Below, piece by piece: positions 11,027 to 19,973 of a DNA stretch of 64,000 nt. This stretch comes from Streptomyces sp. Root1304. GTDB taxonomy: Bacteria; Actinomycetota; Actinomycetes; Streptomycetales; Streptomycetaceae. The stretch lies in contig NZ_LMEP01000007.1 in the NCBI RefSeq assembly GCF_001426405.1, forward strand, positions 62,826 through 126,825, written 5' to 3'. The notes under the pieces are model-generated. The model ran no database searches. It had not been told where the DNA came from and saw nothing but the letters and a program-made list of their open reading frames with translations. Made by a program: the position numbers and the translations under genes. Numbering within the stretch: the stretch's first letter is position 1; each line of letters starts with the position of its first letter.

Positions 11027-12982
11027 ATGGCCATCCCGAACGAGACGCGCGGCGGCAGGCTGCGCGCGTGGATGCTGGAGGGGCTGTCCGACATGGGCAA
11101 GGGCAAGCCCTCCCGTCCCGCGGAACCCGCCCCGGACGCCGGGCACAAGGGCCAGCGCTGGTGGCGGGTGATGTGCCTGACCGGTGTCGACTACTTCTCG
11201 ACGCTCGGCTACCAGCCCGGCATCGCCGCCCTGGCCGCCGGTCTCCTCTCCCCCGTGGCCACGATCGTGCTCGTGATCGTCACCCTGGCCGGCGCGCTGC
11301 CGGTCTACCGGCGGGTGGCCGAGGAGAGCCCGCGCGGCGAGGGCTCGATCTCGATGCTGTCGCGCCTGCTCTCCTTCTGGAAGGGCAAGCTGTTCGTCCT
11401 CACCCTGCTGGGCTTCGCGGCGACCGACTTCCTCATCACCATCACGCTGTCGGCCGCGGACGCGTCGACCCACCTCGTCGAGAACCCGCACCTCGCGGAG
11501 GCCCTCCACAACAAGCAGATGATCATCACCCTGGTGCTGATCGCCCTGCTCGGCGCGGTGTTCCTCAAGGGTTTCCTGGAAGCCATCGGGGTGGCCGTCG
11601 CGCTCGTCGGCCTCTATCTGACGCTCAACGTGGTCGTCGTGATCACCGGCTTCTGGCACGTGCTCACCGAGGGCCATGTCGTCACCGACTGGGCCGACGC
11701 CCTGACCGCCGAGCACGGCAACGTGTTCGCGATGGTCGGCGTCGCGCTGCTCGTCTTCCCCAAGCTGGCGCTCGGTCTGTCCGGGTTCGAGACCGGCGTC
11801 GCGGTCATGCCGCACGTCAAGGGCGACCCGGACGACACCGAGGAGCACCCCACCGGCCGTATCCGGGACACGAAGAAGCTCCTCACCACGGCCGCTGTGA
11901 TCATGAGCGTCTTCCTCATCTGCACCAGCTTCATCACCACCGTGCTGATCCCGGAGAAGGAGTTCGAGTCCGGCGGCCAGGCCAACGGCCGCGCGCTCGC
12001 CTTCCTGGCGCACCAGTACCTGGGCAACACCTTCGGCACGGTCTACGACGTCTCGACCATCGCGATCCTCTGGTTCGCGGGCGCCTCGGCCATGGCCGGC
12101 CTGCTCAACCTGATGCCCCGCTACCTGCCCAAGTACGGCATGGCCCCGCACTGGGCCCGCGCCGTGCGCCCGATGGTGCTCGTCTTCACCCTGGTCGCCT
12201 TCCTGGTCACCTGGATCTTCGACGCCGACGTCGACGCCCAGGGCGGCGCGTACGCCACCGGCGTCCTGGTCCTGATCTGCTCGGCGGCCATCGCGGTGAC
12301 GATCGCCGCGCGCAAGGCCGGCCAGCGCGGCTGGACGATCGGCTTCGGCGTGATCTCGGCCGTCTTCCTCTACACGACGGTCGTCAACGTCATCGAGCGC
12401 CCGGACGGCGTCAAGATCGGTGCCTGCTTCATCGCCGGCATCATCCTGATCTCCCTCCTCTCCCGGCTGGGCCGCGCCTTCGAACTGCGCGTGACCCATG
12501 TCGAGGTCGACGAGATGGGCGAACGCTTCATCCAGGACATCTCCCGCCGGACGGCCCGGTTCATCGCCAACGAACCCGACCGCCGCGACATCGCGGAGTA
12601 CCGGGAGAAGATCGAGCAGATCCGCGCCGACAACGACCTCCCGACCACGGAGGACTTCGTCTTCGTCGAGGTCACCGTCACCGACCCCTCCGAGTTCGAG
12701 GCCGGGCTCACCGTCCGCGGCGAGGTCCTCCACGACCGCTACCGGGTCCTCACCGTCGAGAGCTCCTCGGTCCCCAACGCCCTCGCGGCCCTGCTCCTCC
12801 ACGCCCGCGACACCACCGGCACCCGCCCCCACATCTACTTCGAGTGGACCGAGGGCAACCCCTTCGCCAACTTCCTCCGCTTCTTCCTCCTGGGTCAGGG
12901 CGAGGTGGCCCCGGTGACCCGCGAGGTCCTCCGCGAAGCGGAACCGGACCGCGCCCGCCGCCCCCGCGTCCACGTCGGCTGA
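11027..12982 (+). CDS. APC-superfamily permease with a long cytoplasmic C-terminal domain
   Basis: 651 aa. The AGGAG ribosome site is 6 nt before the ATG. After ~45 polar residues come about 12 hydrophobic helices (from [12 protein letters not shown] to ~residue 480). A soluble C-terminal domain of about 165 residues follows (from [15 protein letters not shown]). This is an amino-acid/cation permease architecture, related in outline to APC-type potassium and amino-acid transporters. The first helix motif, [12 protein letters not shown], is typical of the family. The substrate cannot be told from sequence. Nearby kdp makes potassium a possibility but is weak evidence. A hairpin terminator follows. 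Confidence 0.8.
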   Translation: MAIPNETRGGRLRAWMLEGLSDMGKGKPSRPAEPAPDAGHKGQRWWRVMCLTGVDYFSTLGYQPGIAALAAGLLSPVATIVLVIVTLAGALPVYRRVAEESPRGEGSISMLSRLLSFWKGKLFVLTLLGFAATDFLITITLSAADASTHLVENPHLAEALHNKQMIITLVLIALLGAVFLKGFLEAIGVAVALVGLYLTLNVVVVITGFWHVLTEGHVVTDWADALTAEHGNVFAMVGVALLVFPKLALGLSGFETGVAVMPHVKGDPDDTEEHPTGRIRDTKKLLTTAAVIMSVFLICTSFITTVLIPEKEFESGGQANGRALAFLAHQYLGNTFGTVYDVSTIAILWFAGASAMAGLLNLMPRYLPKYGMAPHWARAVRPMVLVFTLVAFLVTWIFDADVDAQGGAYATGVLVLICSAAIAVTIAARKAGQRGWTIGFGVISAVFLYTTVVNVIERPDGVKIGACFIAGIILISLLSRLGRAFELRVTHVEVDEMGERFIQDISRRTARFIANEPDRRDIAEYREKIEQIRADNDLPTTEDFVFVEVTVTDPSEFEAGLTVRGEVLHDRYRVLTVESSSVPNALAALLLHARDTTGTRPHIYFEWTEGNPFANFLRFFLLGQGEVAPVTREVLREAEPDRARRPRVHVG

Positions 12983-12992
12983 GGGGGGCGAG

Positions 12993-13016
12993 GCCCGGCC
13001 GCGGTGCCGGCCGGGC
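12993..13016 (+). terminator. Hairpin after the permease
   Basis: 8-bp perfect stem (GCCCGGCC/GGCCGGGC) with an 8-nt loop, starting 10 nt after the permease stop codon. Confidence 0.5.
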
Positions 13017-13720
13017 TCGGCGTGCGGGTTCGCCCGCAGCCGGCCGCTGCCGTCAGGACCGCGTCGGCGCTGCCGGAACCGACCCGGTTCGGCGAGCCGG
13101 TCTGGCTCCAGCCCTACCCCGACCACCTTCTGGAGGACCTGCTCGACGCCCTCCCCGACCGGCAGCCGGGCCCCGAGGCACGGTACGAGCTGCGCGAGTC
13201 GGTGAGCCTGACCTTCGTCACGGCCCTCCAGCACGGCCGGGCGGTGCTGCGCGAACACCGGGCGGAGCCCGGCCACCGGCCCGCCGCGGCCGCGGGCTCG
13301 GCCCGCGAGCGGGAACTGGCGGGACTGTTCGCCACGGCCCTGGAGGCCGGCGACACCGATGCCGTGATCGCCCTGCTCGCCGAGGACTCCTGGCTGACCA
13401 TGCCGCCCGAGCCGCAGCAGCACCACGGCCGCGAGTCGATCCGGGTCTTCCTGGCCGACCGCGAGCAGGCCCGCGGAGTACCGCTGCGCGCCGTCCCCGT
13501 ACGGGCCAACGGCCAGCACGCGCTGGGCTGTTACCTGCCCACACCGCTCGCCGCCATCGCCCGCCCGTACGGACTGGTCGTCCTCACCGCGGACCGGGAC
13601 GCGATCACCGCGATCACCTGGTTCCGCGACACGAGCGTCTACCCGGCCTTCGGCCTTCCCCGCTCCCTCCCCCATCCCCTCCCCCGCCCCCTCCCCGGAG
13701 GTCCTCACCGGACCGAGTAG
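13017..13720 (+). pseudogene. Remnant of an ECF sigma factor with SnoaL-like C-terminal domain
   Basis: The frame reads as pieces of a SigG/ECF41-type sigma factor. The inter-region linker is recognisable (EPVWLQPYPDHLLEDLLDA, then ARYELRESVSLTFVTALQ). The C-terminal SnoaL-like domain is nearly complete (ERELAGLF, AEDSWLTMPPEPQ, ANGQHALGCYLP, AITWF). The whole sigma-2 region is missing at the N terminus. The sigma-4 DNA-binding region is also missing: the text jumps from VTALQ straight to GRAVLREHRAEPG, an in-frame loss of roughly 45 residues. No ribosome site precedes it. Without sigma-2 and sigma-4 it cannot act as a sigma factor, so I call it a pseudogene. A free-standing SnoaL-like protein is the alternative. 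Confidence 0.75.
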
Positions 13721-13821
13721 CGGCCTCCCGCATATCGGGGCAGTCTCGGTATGACGTGCCTTTTCGAATGAATCGCTCGGCGGCGGATCATCAGGAAGGG
13801 CGCCGGACCGAGGAGGCGGAA

Positions 13822-14310
13822 GTGGGCGAGCTCATCGTCATCGGCTACGACGACGTCGACGTGGCGGACAGGGCGTTCGACACCGTGCGGGAGCTCCAGC
13901 GCGACTACGTCGTGCACCTCAACGGTCTGGCGGTCGTCGAGGTCGACGAGGACGGACAGACCCACGTCGACTCGGACAGCCGCGCCGTCGGCGCCGGCAC
14001 GGCCACCGGAGCCGTGTGGGGCGCGATCTTCGGCATGCTGTTCCTCGTTCCCGGCCTCGGTCTCCTGACCGGGGCCGCGCTCGGTGGCCTCGTGGGCAGG
14101 CTGAGCAGGTCCGGCATCGACGACCAGTTCCGTCAGCAGGTGGGAGATCTGCTGAAACCCGGGACCGCCGCGGTCGTGATCATGGCTTCCAAGGTCAGCG
14201 ACGACAAGTTCACGGCGGCGATGCACCAGCACGGCGGCACCGTCCTCAAGACCTCGCTCAGCGACGAGGACGAGAAGGAACTCGCGGAACAGCTCGCCGG
14301 GCTGCAATAG
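13822..14310 (+). CDS. DUF1269 family membrane-associated protein (copy 1)
   Basis: 162 aa. The GTG start has an AGGAGG ribosome site 5 nt upstream. The family pattern is clear: an N-terminal ELIVIGYDD strand, VDEDGQTHVDS, a glycine-rich hydrophobic helical hairpin (~60-95, [30 protein letters not shown]), then VVIMASKV and LKTSLSDEDEKELAEQL. DUF1269 proteins have no proven function; the glycine-zipper-like hairpin suggests membrane insertion or oligomerisation. A paralogue lies 1.3 kb downstream with the baeRF3 gene between, so the three form a unit. Confidence 0.85.
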   Translation: MGELIVIGYDDVDVADRAFDTVRELQRDYVVHLNGLAVVEVDEDGQTHVDSDSRAVGAGTATGAVWGAIFGMLFLVPGLGLLTGAALGGLVGRLSRSGIDDQFRQQVGDLLKPGTAAVVIMASKVSDDKFTAAMHQHGGTVLKTSLSDEDEKELAEQLAGLQ

Positions 14311-14408
14311 CGCGGTCCGGCCGCGACGGACCCCCGCCGGCTCCACGAACGTCCCCCGAATCCGTCGCGTACTCGCCCCGCGCACCTCCACCACCAGGAA
14401 GGCATCCG

Positions 14409-15503
14409 ATGGACCCCCTGCTCACCTCGGACCAGCTCGCCGGGCTGCGCCGGCCCCGGCCCTATCCCGCCGTCTCCCTGCTGATGCCGACCCACCGGCG
14501 CGAGCCGGAGAAGGCGCAGGACTCCGTGCGGCTGCGCAATCTCGTGACCCGGGCGGAGAAGGCGCTGGAGAACGATCCCGACGTACCGCGCGAGCGGCGC
14601 GTGGAGATCGTCGACCGGCTGCGGCGGGCCGTCGCAGAGCTCGATCCGGCCCGCGCCCAGGACGGTCTGGTGATCTTCGTGGCCCAGGGCGAGCACCACG
14701 TGTGGTCGGTCGCTCGCACCGTGCCCGAACGCGTGGTGCTCGCCGACACCTTCCTCACCCGCAACCTCGTATCGGCGCAGGCCGCCGAGCAGCCGTACTG
14801 GGCGCTCGCGGTGGCCGCCGACCGGGTCTCCCTGTGGGACGGCAGCCCCGAACAGGCCACCGAGCACTCCGGGGACGGATTCCCGCTCGCGCGGAGCCTC
14901 GACGACCCGGACGCGGAACGCAAGCAACGTATCGGGGACCTGCCCAGCACCTTCCAGGACGAGGCCACCCGCCAGTTTCTGCGCGAGGCGCACGACAAGC
15001 TGCGTGCCGTCCTCGACCGCACGCCCCGCCCGCTGTACGTGCTCGGGTCGGCCGCCGCTCTCGCGCTCCTGGAGGAGCTCGGCCCGCTGGGCGCGGGCGC
15101 GGTCACGGTCCAGCACGGAGGGCTCGCCGACGGTCCGGCCACTGCTGTCGCCAAGGCCGTGGAGCCGGTCCGCACCGCGCGGGAGGCGGCGTCGACGGCC
15201 ACGATCGCCGCTGAGCTGGAGGCGGCACGCGGCCGGAGGGAGTTCGCCGGCGGACTCGACGAGGTGTGGCAGGCCGTGCAGGAGGGGCGGGTGCGGCTGC
15301 TGGCCGTCGAGGAGCACTACCGCACGGTCGTACGGGAGGAGGGGGGCCATCTGGAACCCGCGGCCGCCGACCACCCCGGAGCACGGGACGACATGGTCGA
15401 CGAGATCGTCGAGCAGGCCCTGGAGCGGGGGGCCGAGATCCACTTCGTACCCGACGAGGCGCTGGCCGGCCAAGGACACATCGCCGGAGTGCTGCGGTAC
15501 TGA
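14409..15503 (+). CDS. baeRF3-domain protein (bacterial relative of release factor eRF1)
   Basis: 364 aa. The ATG at 14409 has an AGGAAGG ribosome site. The sequence matches the bacterial-archaeo-eukaryotic release-factor family 3 pattern: N-terminal PAVSLLMPTHRREPE, the central RVVLADTFLTRNLV segment, and an L7Ae/eRF1-domain-3-like C terminus with EIVEQALERGAEIHFV and LAGQGHIAGVLRY. Proteins of this family are proposed to act on stalled or hibernating ribosomes, but proof is scarce. It lies between two DUF1269 genes, a pairing that suggests a shared stress role. A 16-bp hairpin follows its stop. Confidence 0.8.
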   Translation: MDPLLTSDQLAGLRRPRPYPAVSLLMPTHRREPEKAQDSVRLRNLVTRAEKALENDPDVPRERRVEIVDRLRRAVAELDPARAQDGLVIFVAQGEHHVWSVARTVPERVVLADTFLTRNLVSAQAAEQPYWALAVAADRVSLWDGSPEQATEHSGDGFPLARSLDDPDAERKQRIGDLPSTFQDEATRQFLREAHDKLRAVLDRTPRPLYVLGSAAALALLEELGPLGAGAVTVQHGGLADGPATAVAKAVEPVRTAREAASTATIAAELEAARGRREFAGGLDEVWQAVQEGRVRLLAVEEHYRTVVREEGGHLEPAAADHPGARDDMVDEIVEQALERGAEIHFVPDEALAGQGHIAGVLRY

Positions 15504-15514
15504 CGGGCTGCTGA

Positions 15515-15551
15515 CGGGCAGCCGTCCCGGGACGACCGGGACGGCTGCCCG
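15515..15551 (+). terminator. Strong hairpin after the baeRF3 gene
   Basis: Perfect 16-bp stem (arm CGGGCAGCCGTCCCGG) with a 5-nt loop, 12 nt after the stop codon. It separates the baeRF3 gene from the second DUF1269 gene. Confidence 0.75.
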
Positions 15552-15594
15552 TGACCCGGCGGTACCGGCAAGCCCCCTCACAAGGAGATCGCAC

Positions 15595-16095
15595 ATGTCC
15601 GAACTCATCGTCCTCGGCTACGAGGACCGTGCCGTCGCCGACAAAGCGTTCGCCGAGGTACAGCGGCTGGCCAGGGACCATGTGGTCGAACTGTCCGGAC
15701 TCGCCGTCGTATCGGTCGACGAGGACGGCAAGACCCATGTGGACACACCGGCCAGAACCGAGGAGATCGCCAAGTCGGCGACCGCCGGCGCCCTGTGGGG
15801 CATGGTCTTCGGCATCCTCATCCTCACCCCGGCGATCGGCGTCGTGGGCGCGGCCGCCGGAGGCCTGATCGGCAAGCTCCAGCAGATGGGGGTCGACAAC
15901 AAGTTCCGCGAGAACGTCCGTGAACTGCTCGGCCCCGGCTCTGCCGCCGTCGTCGTCATGGCCACGAAGGTCACCGAGGACCGGTTCGCCGCCGCGATGA
16001 GCCCCTTCGGCGGAGAGGTGCTCAAGACCTCGCTCTCCGAGCAGGCCGAGCGGGAGCTCGCGGAGCAGCTGGCCGGCCCCGAAGCCGCTGCCTGA
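15595..16095 (+). CDS. DUF1269 family membrane-associated protein (copy 2)
   Basis: 166 aa. The AAGGAG ribosome site precedes the ATG at 15595. It is a paralogue of the protein at 13822: the same ELIVLGYED start, VDEDGKTHVDT, a glycine-rich hydrophobic hairpin at ~60-100, VVVMATKV, and a closely similar C terminus LKTSLSEQAERELAEQL. The two copies flank the baeRF3 gene on the same strand, so they probably arose by local duplication. Function unknown. A 22-bp hairpin follows. Confidence 0.85.
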   Translation: MSELIVLGYEDRAVADKAFAEVQRLARDHVVELSGLAVVSVDEDGKTHVDTPARTEEIAKSATAGALWGMVFGILILTPAIGVVGAAAGGLIGKLQQMGVDNKFRENVRELLGPGSAAVVVMATKVTEDRFAAAMSPFGGEVLKTSLSEQAERELAEQLAGPEAAA

Positions 16096-16108
16096 CACGT
16101 TGCCCGAC

Positions 16109-16155
16109 GCGTACGAAGCGGCCGGGTCCCCACGGGACCCGGCCGCTTCGTACGC
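16109..16155. terminator. Bidirectional 22-bp hairpin terminator between DUF1269 and arcA
   Basis: Perfect 22-bp stem (16109-16130 with 16134-16155) around a 3-nt loop, between two convergent genes. The right-hand arm sequence CGGCCGCTTCGTACGC is repeated once more directly after it, ending near the arcA stop, so an alternative hairpin pairing is possible. Confidence 0.85.
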
Positions 16156-16173
16156 CCGGCCGCTTCGTACGCG

Positions 16174-17454
16174 TCAGAACGCGACCGGGTCGCGGACCAG
16201 GGGGCAGGTCATGCAGTGGCCGCCGCGGCCGCGCCCCAGCTCGGCACCGACGATCGTGATGACCTCGACGCCCGCCTCGCGGAGCAGCGTGTTCGTCTGG
16301 GTGTTGCGGTCGTACGTGAAGACGACGCCCGGCTCCAGGGCGACGGCGTTGTTGCCGCTGTCCCACTGCTGCCGTTCCGAGGCGTAGACGTCACCACCCG
16401 TCCCGATCACCCGTAGCTGGGGCAGGCCGAGGGCCTTGGCCACCACGTCCACGAACGCGGCACCGCCCTCGTCGGTGATCTCGACGCCCGGCGCCTTGTC
16501 GGAAGGACGCAGGGAGAAGGTGCGCACGGCGTCCATGATCTTCGGGTAGAGGGTGACGACGTCGCGGTCCGCGAAGGTGAAGACGGTGTCGAGGTGCATG
16601 GCGGAGCGGAGCTTCGGCATGCCGGCGACGACGACGTGCTCGGCCGCACCGCGGTCGAAGAGGGCCCGGGCGACCTGGGTGATGGCCTGACGGGAGGTCC
16701 GCTCGCTCATGCCCATGAGGACGACGCCGTTGCCCACGGGCATGATGTCGCCGCCCTCGAACGTGGCCTGGCCCCAGTCCTGTTCGGGATCGCCCCACCA
16801 GACCGTCGCGCCCCTGTAGTGCGGGTGGAAGGTGTAGACGGCCTTCATCAGCAGGGTCTCGCCGTGCCGGGCGGGCCAGTACAGCGGATTGAGCGTGACT
16901 CCCCCGTACAGCCAGCAGGTGGTGTCGCGGGTGTAGAGGGTGTTGGGCAGCGGGGGCATCAGGTACTCCCGTGCGCCGACCCCCTCCCTGGCGAGCGACA
17001 CGTATCCGGAGCGGAAGTCCTCCGGCAGGTCGGCGGTGGACAGGCCGCCGATGAGGAACTCGGCGAGCCGGCGCGGGGCGAGGGATTCGAGGTAGGCCCG
17101 GGTGTCGTCGACCAGGCCGAGTCCGACCTCGTTGGGGACGATCTTCCGGTCGAGGAGCCAGTCCCTCGCTTCCGGGAGGGCCATGGTCTCCGCGAGGAGG
17201 TCGTGCAGTTCGACGACGTCGACGCCGCGCCGGGTGAGTTCGCCGACGAAGTCGGCGTGGTCGCGCTGGGCGTTCTCCACCCACATGACGTCGTCGAAGA
17301 GCAGATCGTCGGAGTTGGTCGGGGTGAGCCGGCGGTGGGCGAGTCCCGGGGAGCAGACGAGCACCTTGCGCAGGCGTCCGACCTCGGAGTGAACGCCGAG
17401 GTCGGGGGTCACGGTACCGGTACCGGTACCGGTACCGGTCTCGGGGAGGGTCAT
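16174..17454 (-). CDS. arcA: Arginine deiminase
   Basis: 426 aa; hydrolyses L-arginine to citrulline and ammonia in the cytoplasm. Family motifs are in place: substrate-binding [10 protein letters not shown] (~229), MHLDTVFT (catalytic His), and [13 protein letters not shown] at the C terminus, which carries the active-site Cys near residue 415. The ATG at 17454 (MTLPETG) has a GGAAAGG ribosome site 6 nt upstream. Near the N terminus a GGTACC microsatellite encodes alternating Gly-Thr. The gene lies 70 nt downstream of the arcD-like antiporter on the same strand, the usual pairing of the arginine deiminase pathway. arcB and arcC are not in the window. Confidence 0.95.
   Translation of the reverse strand: MTLPETGTGTGTGTVTPDLGVHSEVGRLRKVLVCSPGLAHRRLTPTNSDDLLFDDVMWVENAQRDHADFVGELTRRGVDVVELHDLLAETMALPEARDWLLDRKIVPNEVGLGLVDDTRAYLESLAPRRLAEFLIGGLSTADLPEDFRSGYVSLAREGVGAREYLMPPLPNTLYTRDTTCWLYGGVTLNPLYWPARHGETLLMKAVYTFHPHYRGATVWWGDPEQDWGQATFEGGDIMPVGNGVVLMGMSERTSRQAITQVARALFDRGAAEHVVVAGMPKLRSAMHLDTVFTFADRDVVTLYPKIMDAVRTFSLRPSDKAPGVEITDEGGAAFVDVVAKALGLPQLRVIGTGGDVYASERQQWDSGNNAVALEPGVVFTYDRNTQTNTLLREAGVEVITIVGAELGRGRGGHCMTCPLVRDPVAF
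17413..17436. repeat. GGTACC hexanucleotide repeat inside arcA
   Basis: Four tandem GGTACC units, giving four Gly-Thr pairs around residues 7-14 of ArcA. Copy-number change would stay in frame and vary only the disordered N terminus. Confidence 0.9.
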
Positions 17455-17524
17455 GAGCAGCCTTTCCGGTGAAGCGGCGGATACGGGAGGCCCCGATGCT
17501 CCGGACGGGTGAGGGCCCGGCAGG

Positions 17525-18985
17525 TCACAGTTCGATCCAGCCGGCGGCCAGGGCGACGACACCGACGACGGCCCCCACGACGGAGACGGCGCAGATGACG
17601 GCCTCCTTCGGTGAGAACAGCCGCCGGTTCTGTTCCCGGCGGGCCTTGACGAACAGCAAGGTGGCCGGGGCGTAGAGGATGAAGGAGACGAGGACGAACT
17701 TGAGCCCGGCCGCGTAGAGGAGGAACGCCGTGTAGACGGTCGCGAGGAGGGCGACGACGAGTTCCCGCCGGGTGCTCCGCCCCTCGACTCCCTCCTGCCG
17801 CGGCCGCAGGGCGATCTTCACCGCGAAGGCTGCCGCCAGCAGGAACGGGATCAGGCTCAGAGCGCTGGTCAGATCGAGGGCGAAGTTGAACGCGTCGCCG
17901 GAGAAGGCCGTGACGACCAGGACCACCTGGCTGAGAACCGTCGACATGAGCAGCGCCGGGACGGGTACGTCGTCCCCGCTCGACCGGCCGAGGAACCGGG
18001 GCATGTCCTCGTCCTTGGCGGCGACGAACAGGACCTCCGCCGCCATGAGGGACCAGGCCAGATAGGCGCCCAGGACGGAGATGATGAGGCCGACGCTCAC
18101 GAAGACCTTGCCCCAGGTGCCGACGGCCGCCTCCAGGACACCGGCCATGGAAGGCTGCCGGAGCTCGGCGATCTCGCTCATGGGCAGGATGCCGTACGAC
18201 ACGATGGTGACGGAGGCGAAGATCGCGAAGACGCTGAGGAATCCGAGCAGGGTCGCCCGCCCCACGTCCTCCCGGCGCTTGGCGTGCCGGGAGTAGACGC
18301 TGGCCCCCTCCACGCCGAGGAACACGAGCACGGTGGCCAGCATCGTGCCCCGGACCTGGTTGAAGAGAGAGCCGGCGTAGTCCGCGCCGCCGAAGTTGTC
18401 GGCGAACACGGACGGCTCGAAGTAGAACAGCGCCAGGAGGATGAAGACGATGATGGGGACGAGTTTGGCGACGGTCACGATCCTGTTGATCGCCGTCGCC
18501 TCCTTCACGCCCCGGCGGATGAGGAGGAAGAACCCCCACAGTCCGGCGGACGACAGGATGATGGCGAGTGCCGTGTCCCCGTCACCGAGGGCGGGCGCGA
18601 TCGCGCCGACCGTCGACATGATGAGCACCCAGTACGTCACGTTGCCGACGCACGCGCTCGCCCAGTACCCGAAGGCGGAGAAGAAGCCCAGGTACTCCCC
18701 GAAGCCGGCCTTGGCGTACGCGTAGACGCCCGCGTCCAGGTCCGGCCGGCGCACGGCGAGGGTCTGGAAGACGAAGGCGAGCATCAGCATGCCCAGACCC
18801 GCCACCGACCAGGCGATCAGCGCGCCCGCGACGCCGGTCTCCTGCGCGAAGCGCCGCGGGAGCGAGAACACGCCGGCCCCCACCATGGAGCCGACGACCA
18901 TCGCGGTGAGCGTGAGCAGGGTGAGTTTCGCGGTCGGCGCCGTCGGTCCCGCTCCGGTGTCGCCGTGAGTGTCGACCTGGGCCAT
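17525..18985 (-). CDS. arcD: Arginine/ornithine antiporter (ArcD-type APC transporter)
   Basis: 486 aa with about 12 membrane helices. The family signature [12 protein letters not shown] is in helix 1, [20 protein letters not shown] in helix 3, and [16 protein letters not shown] in the middle. It exchanges arginine for ornithine across the cell membrane and feeds the deiminase encoded just downstream. I chose the ATG at 18985 (MAQVDTHG) with a GAGGA ribosome site; the frame is open 14 codons further up without a better site. The 70-nt gap to arcA and the lack of a terminator between them suggest one transcript. Confidence 0.9.
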   Translation of the reverse strand: MAQVDTHGDTGAGPTAPTAKLTLLTLTAMVVGSMVGAGVFSLPRRFAQETGVAGALIAWSVAGLGMLMLAFVFQTLAVRRPDLDAGVYAYAKAGFGEYLGFFSAFGYWASACVGNVTYWVLIMSTVGAIAPALGDGDTALAIILSSAGLWGFFLLIRRGVKEATAINRIVTVAKLVPIIVFILLALFYFEPSVFADNFGGADYAGSLFNQVRGTMLATVLVFLGVEGASVYSRHAKRREDVGRATLLGFLSVFAIFASVTIVSYGILPMSEIAELRQPSMAGVLEAAVGTWGKVFVSVGLIISVLGAYLAWSLMAAEVLFVAAKDEDMPRFLGRSSGDDVPVPALLMSTVLSQVVLVVTAFSGDAFNFALDLTSALSLIPFLLAAAFAVKIALRPRQEGVEGRSTRRELVVALLATVYTAFLLYAAGLKFVLVSFILYAPATLLFVKARREQNRRLFSPKEAVICAVSVVGAVVGVVALAAGWIEL

Positions 18986-19100
18986 GTCGTTCCTCGTCGA
19001 AGCACTCGAACGCCGCGGCACCGACAACGGCCCGCCTCATGCAGACCGAACCTATTTCCCTCTGACCGCTTTGTCCTGCGGAGGAACGACGCGCAGCCCC

Positions 19101-19132
19101 CGCATCCCTCCGGGACAACCCGGAGGGATGCG
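19101..19132 (-). terminator. Hairpin after the RNA methyltransferase remnant
   Basis: Perfect 14-bp stem (arm CGCATCCCTCCGGG) with an ACAA loop, 23 nt downstream of the methyltransferase stop on the minus strand and upstream of arcD. It looks like the original terminator of the methyltransferase gene. Confidence 0.7.
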
Positions 19133-19155
19133 GCGACCCGAGCTACGAGCTCAGG

Positions 19156-19233
19156 TCAGGCGTCCTTCTTCACCGGCTCCAGAATCGCGACGCACTCCAC
19201 GTGGTGCGTCATCGAAAACATGTAGAGCCAAAA
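19156..19233 (-). pseudogene. 3' end of a RumA/TrmA-type RNA (uracil-5-)methyltransferase gene
   Basis: Read on the minus strand, the last ~25 codons give YMFSMTHHVECVAILEP followed by VKKDA and a stop. The MTHHVEC-AILEP tail is the hallmark C terminus of the RumA/TrmA family. Upstream of about 19233 the homology stops abruptly in AT-richer DNA, and no start codon, catalytic domain or other part of the gene exists in the window. Its terminator hairpin is intact just downstream. This is either a gene cut by insertion of the island to the right (the 5' part would then lie beyond that island) or a leftover att-type duplication of the gene's 3' end. Confidence 0.8.
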
Positions 19234-19294
19234 ACAGGTTAATGAAAACCGCAGGTCAGAAACACGTGGCGCGCAAAACGGACTCAAGATCCAT

Positions 19295-19855
19295 GTGCAC
19301 TACGTGCGCCATGGGCGCTACGCGCGGCCTTTCGACGCACGCGTACTGCCCCTCGACGGCCCGGAGGCCGCCACCAAGCGGGGCGAGCTCGCGAGCGTGA
19401 TCATTTTCGCCGGACGGCGAAGGCTCGCCGAGACTGCACAACGCGACCACGAGGTCCGCAAGCCGCTCGCAGTCGCTTGTGACGCCGGCCTTCAAGTGAT
19501 CGCCTCGGCCGCCTGCCCGCCAAACGGTCACGCCCGGCTCGCCCTGGCCCGCACCGACGACCTCCGTGTGATCACCTCGGCAGCCGCCTTGGTCGAAGTG
19601 GCCCACCCCCGCATCAACCGCCCGGCCCTGGAGTGGACACTCTCCCGCCTGGTCGTGGAACCGATCACCGAGCCGATCGCCCGCCACGCCGCCATCCTGC
19701 TCGCCGACGCCGGCCCGCACGGCCACAAGTACGCCATCGACGCCATACTCGCCGCCACCGCACTGGCCTCACCAGGGCCGGCCACGATCCTCACTTCCGA
19801 TCCTGAGGACCTCACAGCGCTTTGCCGCGGGCATGCCACCGTCATGAAGGTCTGA
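19295..19855 (+). CDS. PIN-domain protein (VapC-like), antitoxin not evident
   Basis: 186 aa if started at the ATG at 19295; a GTG at 19397 is the alternative. From about residue 60 it reads as a PIN ribonuclease fold with the expected acidic residues: CDAGLQVIA, ALVEVAHP, YAIDAILAATAL and a closing TSDPEDL. The ~60 residues before the first PIN strand are unusual, since VapC-type proteins normally begin within a few residues of it. They may be a fused antitoxin tail or a spurious extension. No separate antitoxin gene fits in the 60 nt upstream. It is the first gene inside the putative island junction. Confidence 0.6.
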   Translation: MHYVRHGRYARPFDARVLPLDGPEAATKRGELASVIIFAGRRRLAETAQRDHEVRKPLAVACDAGLQVIASAACPPNGHARLALARTDDLRVITSAAALVEVAHPRINRPALEWTLSRLVVEPITEPIARHAAILLADAGPHGHKYAIDAILAATALASPGPATILTSDPEDLTALCRGHATVMKV

Positions 19856-19912
19856 ATCCCACCGCCGCTCACGTTCTCTGCACAAGCGGATGACTTCCGT
19901 CCCAGATGAACA

Positions 19913-19929
19913 CGTTGACGACGTCAACG
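19913..19929. promoter_or_regulatory. Island palindrome, copy 1 (upstream of the N6 methylase)
   Basis: CGTTGACG-A-CGTCAACG, a perfect 8+1+8 palindrome. The identical arms recur at 31555-31571 and, with one end mismatch, at 61723-61739. Each copy is followed 30-31 nt downstream by TGTACNNT. The centre would be near -53 from the start point, a classic activator position. Confidence 0.75.
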
Positions 19930-19937
19930 CCCAACAC

Positions 19938-19967
19938 TTACCGCGTGTCTGCAATGGCGTGTACGGT
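19938..19967 (+). promoter_or_regulatory. Putative promoter giving a leaderless methylase mRNA
   Basis: Extended -10 TGTACGGT (19960-19967) with a weak -35 TTACCG (19938-19943), 18-bp spacing. Transcription would begin about at 19974, the A of the methylase ATG, so the message is probably leaderless. No ribosome site precedes that ATG. The weak -35 fits dependence on an activator bound at the palindrome. Confidence 0.55.
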
Positions 19968-19973
19968 TTCCGT

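Noticed and set aside
12380..12402. Further copy of the island palindrome (GTCGTCAACGTCAT)
   Set aside because: Only a half-site, and it lies inside the permease coding sequence without the -10 element.
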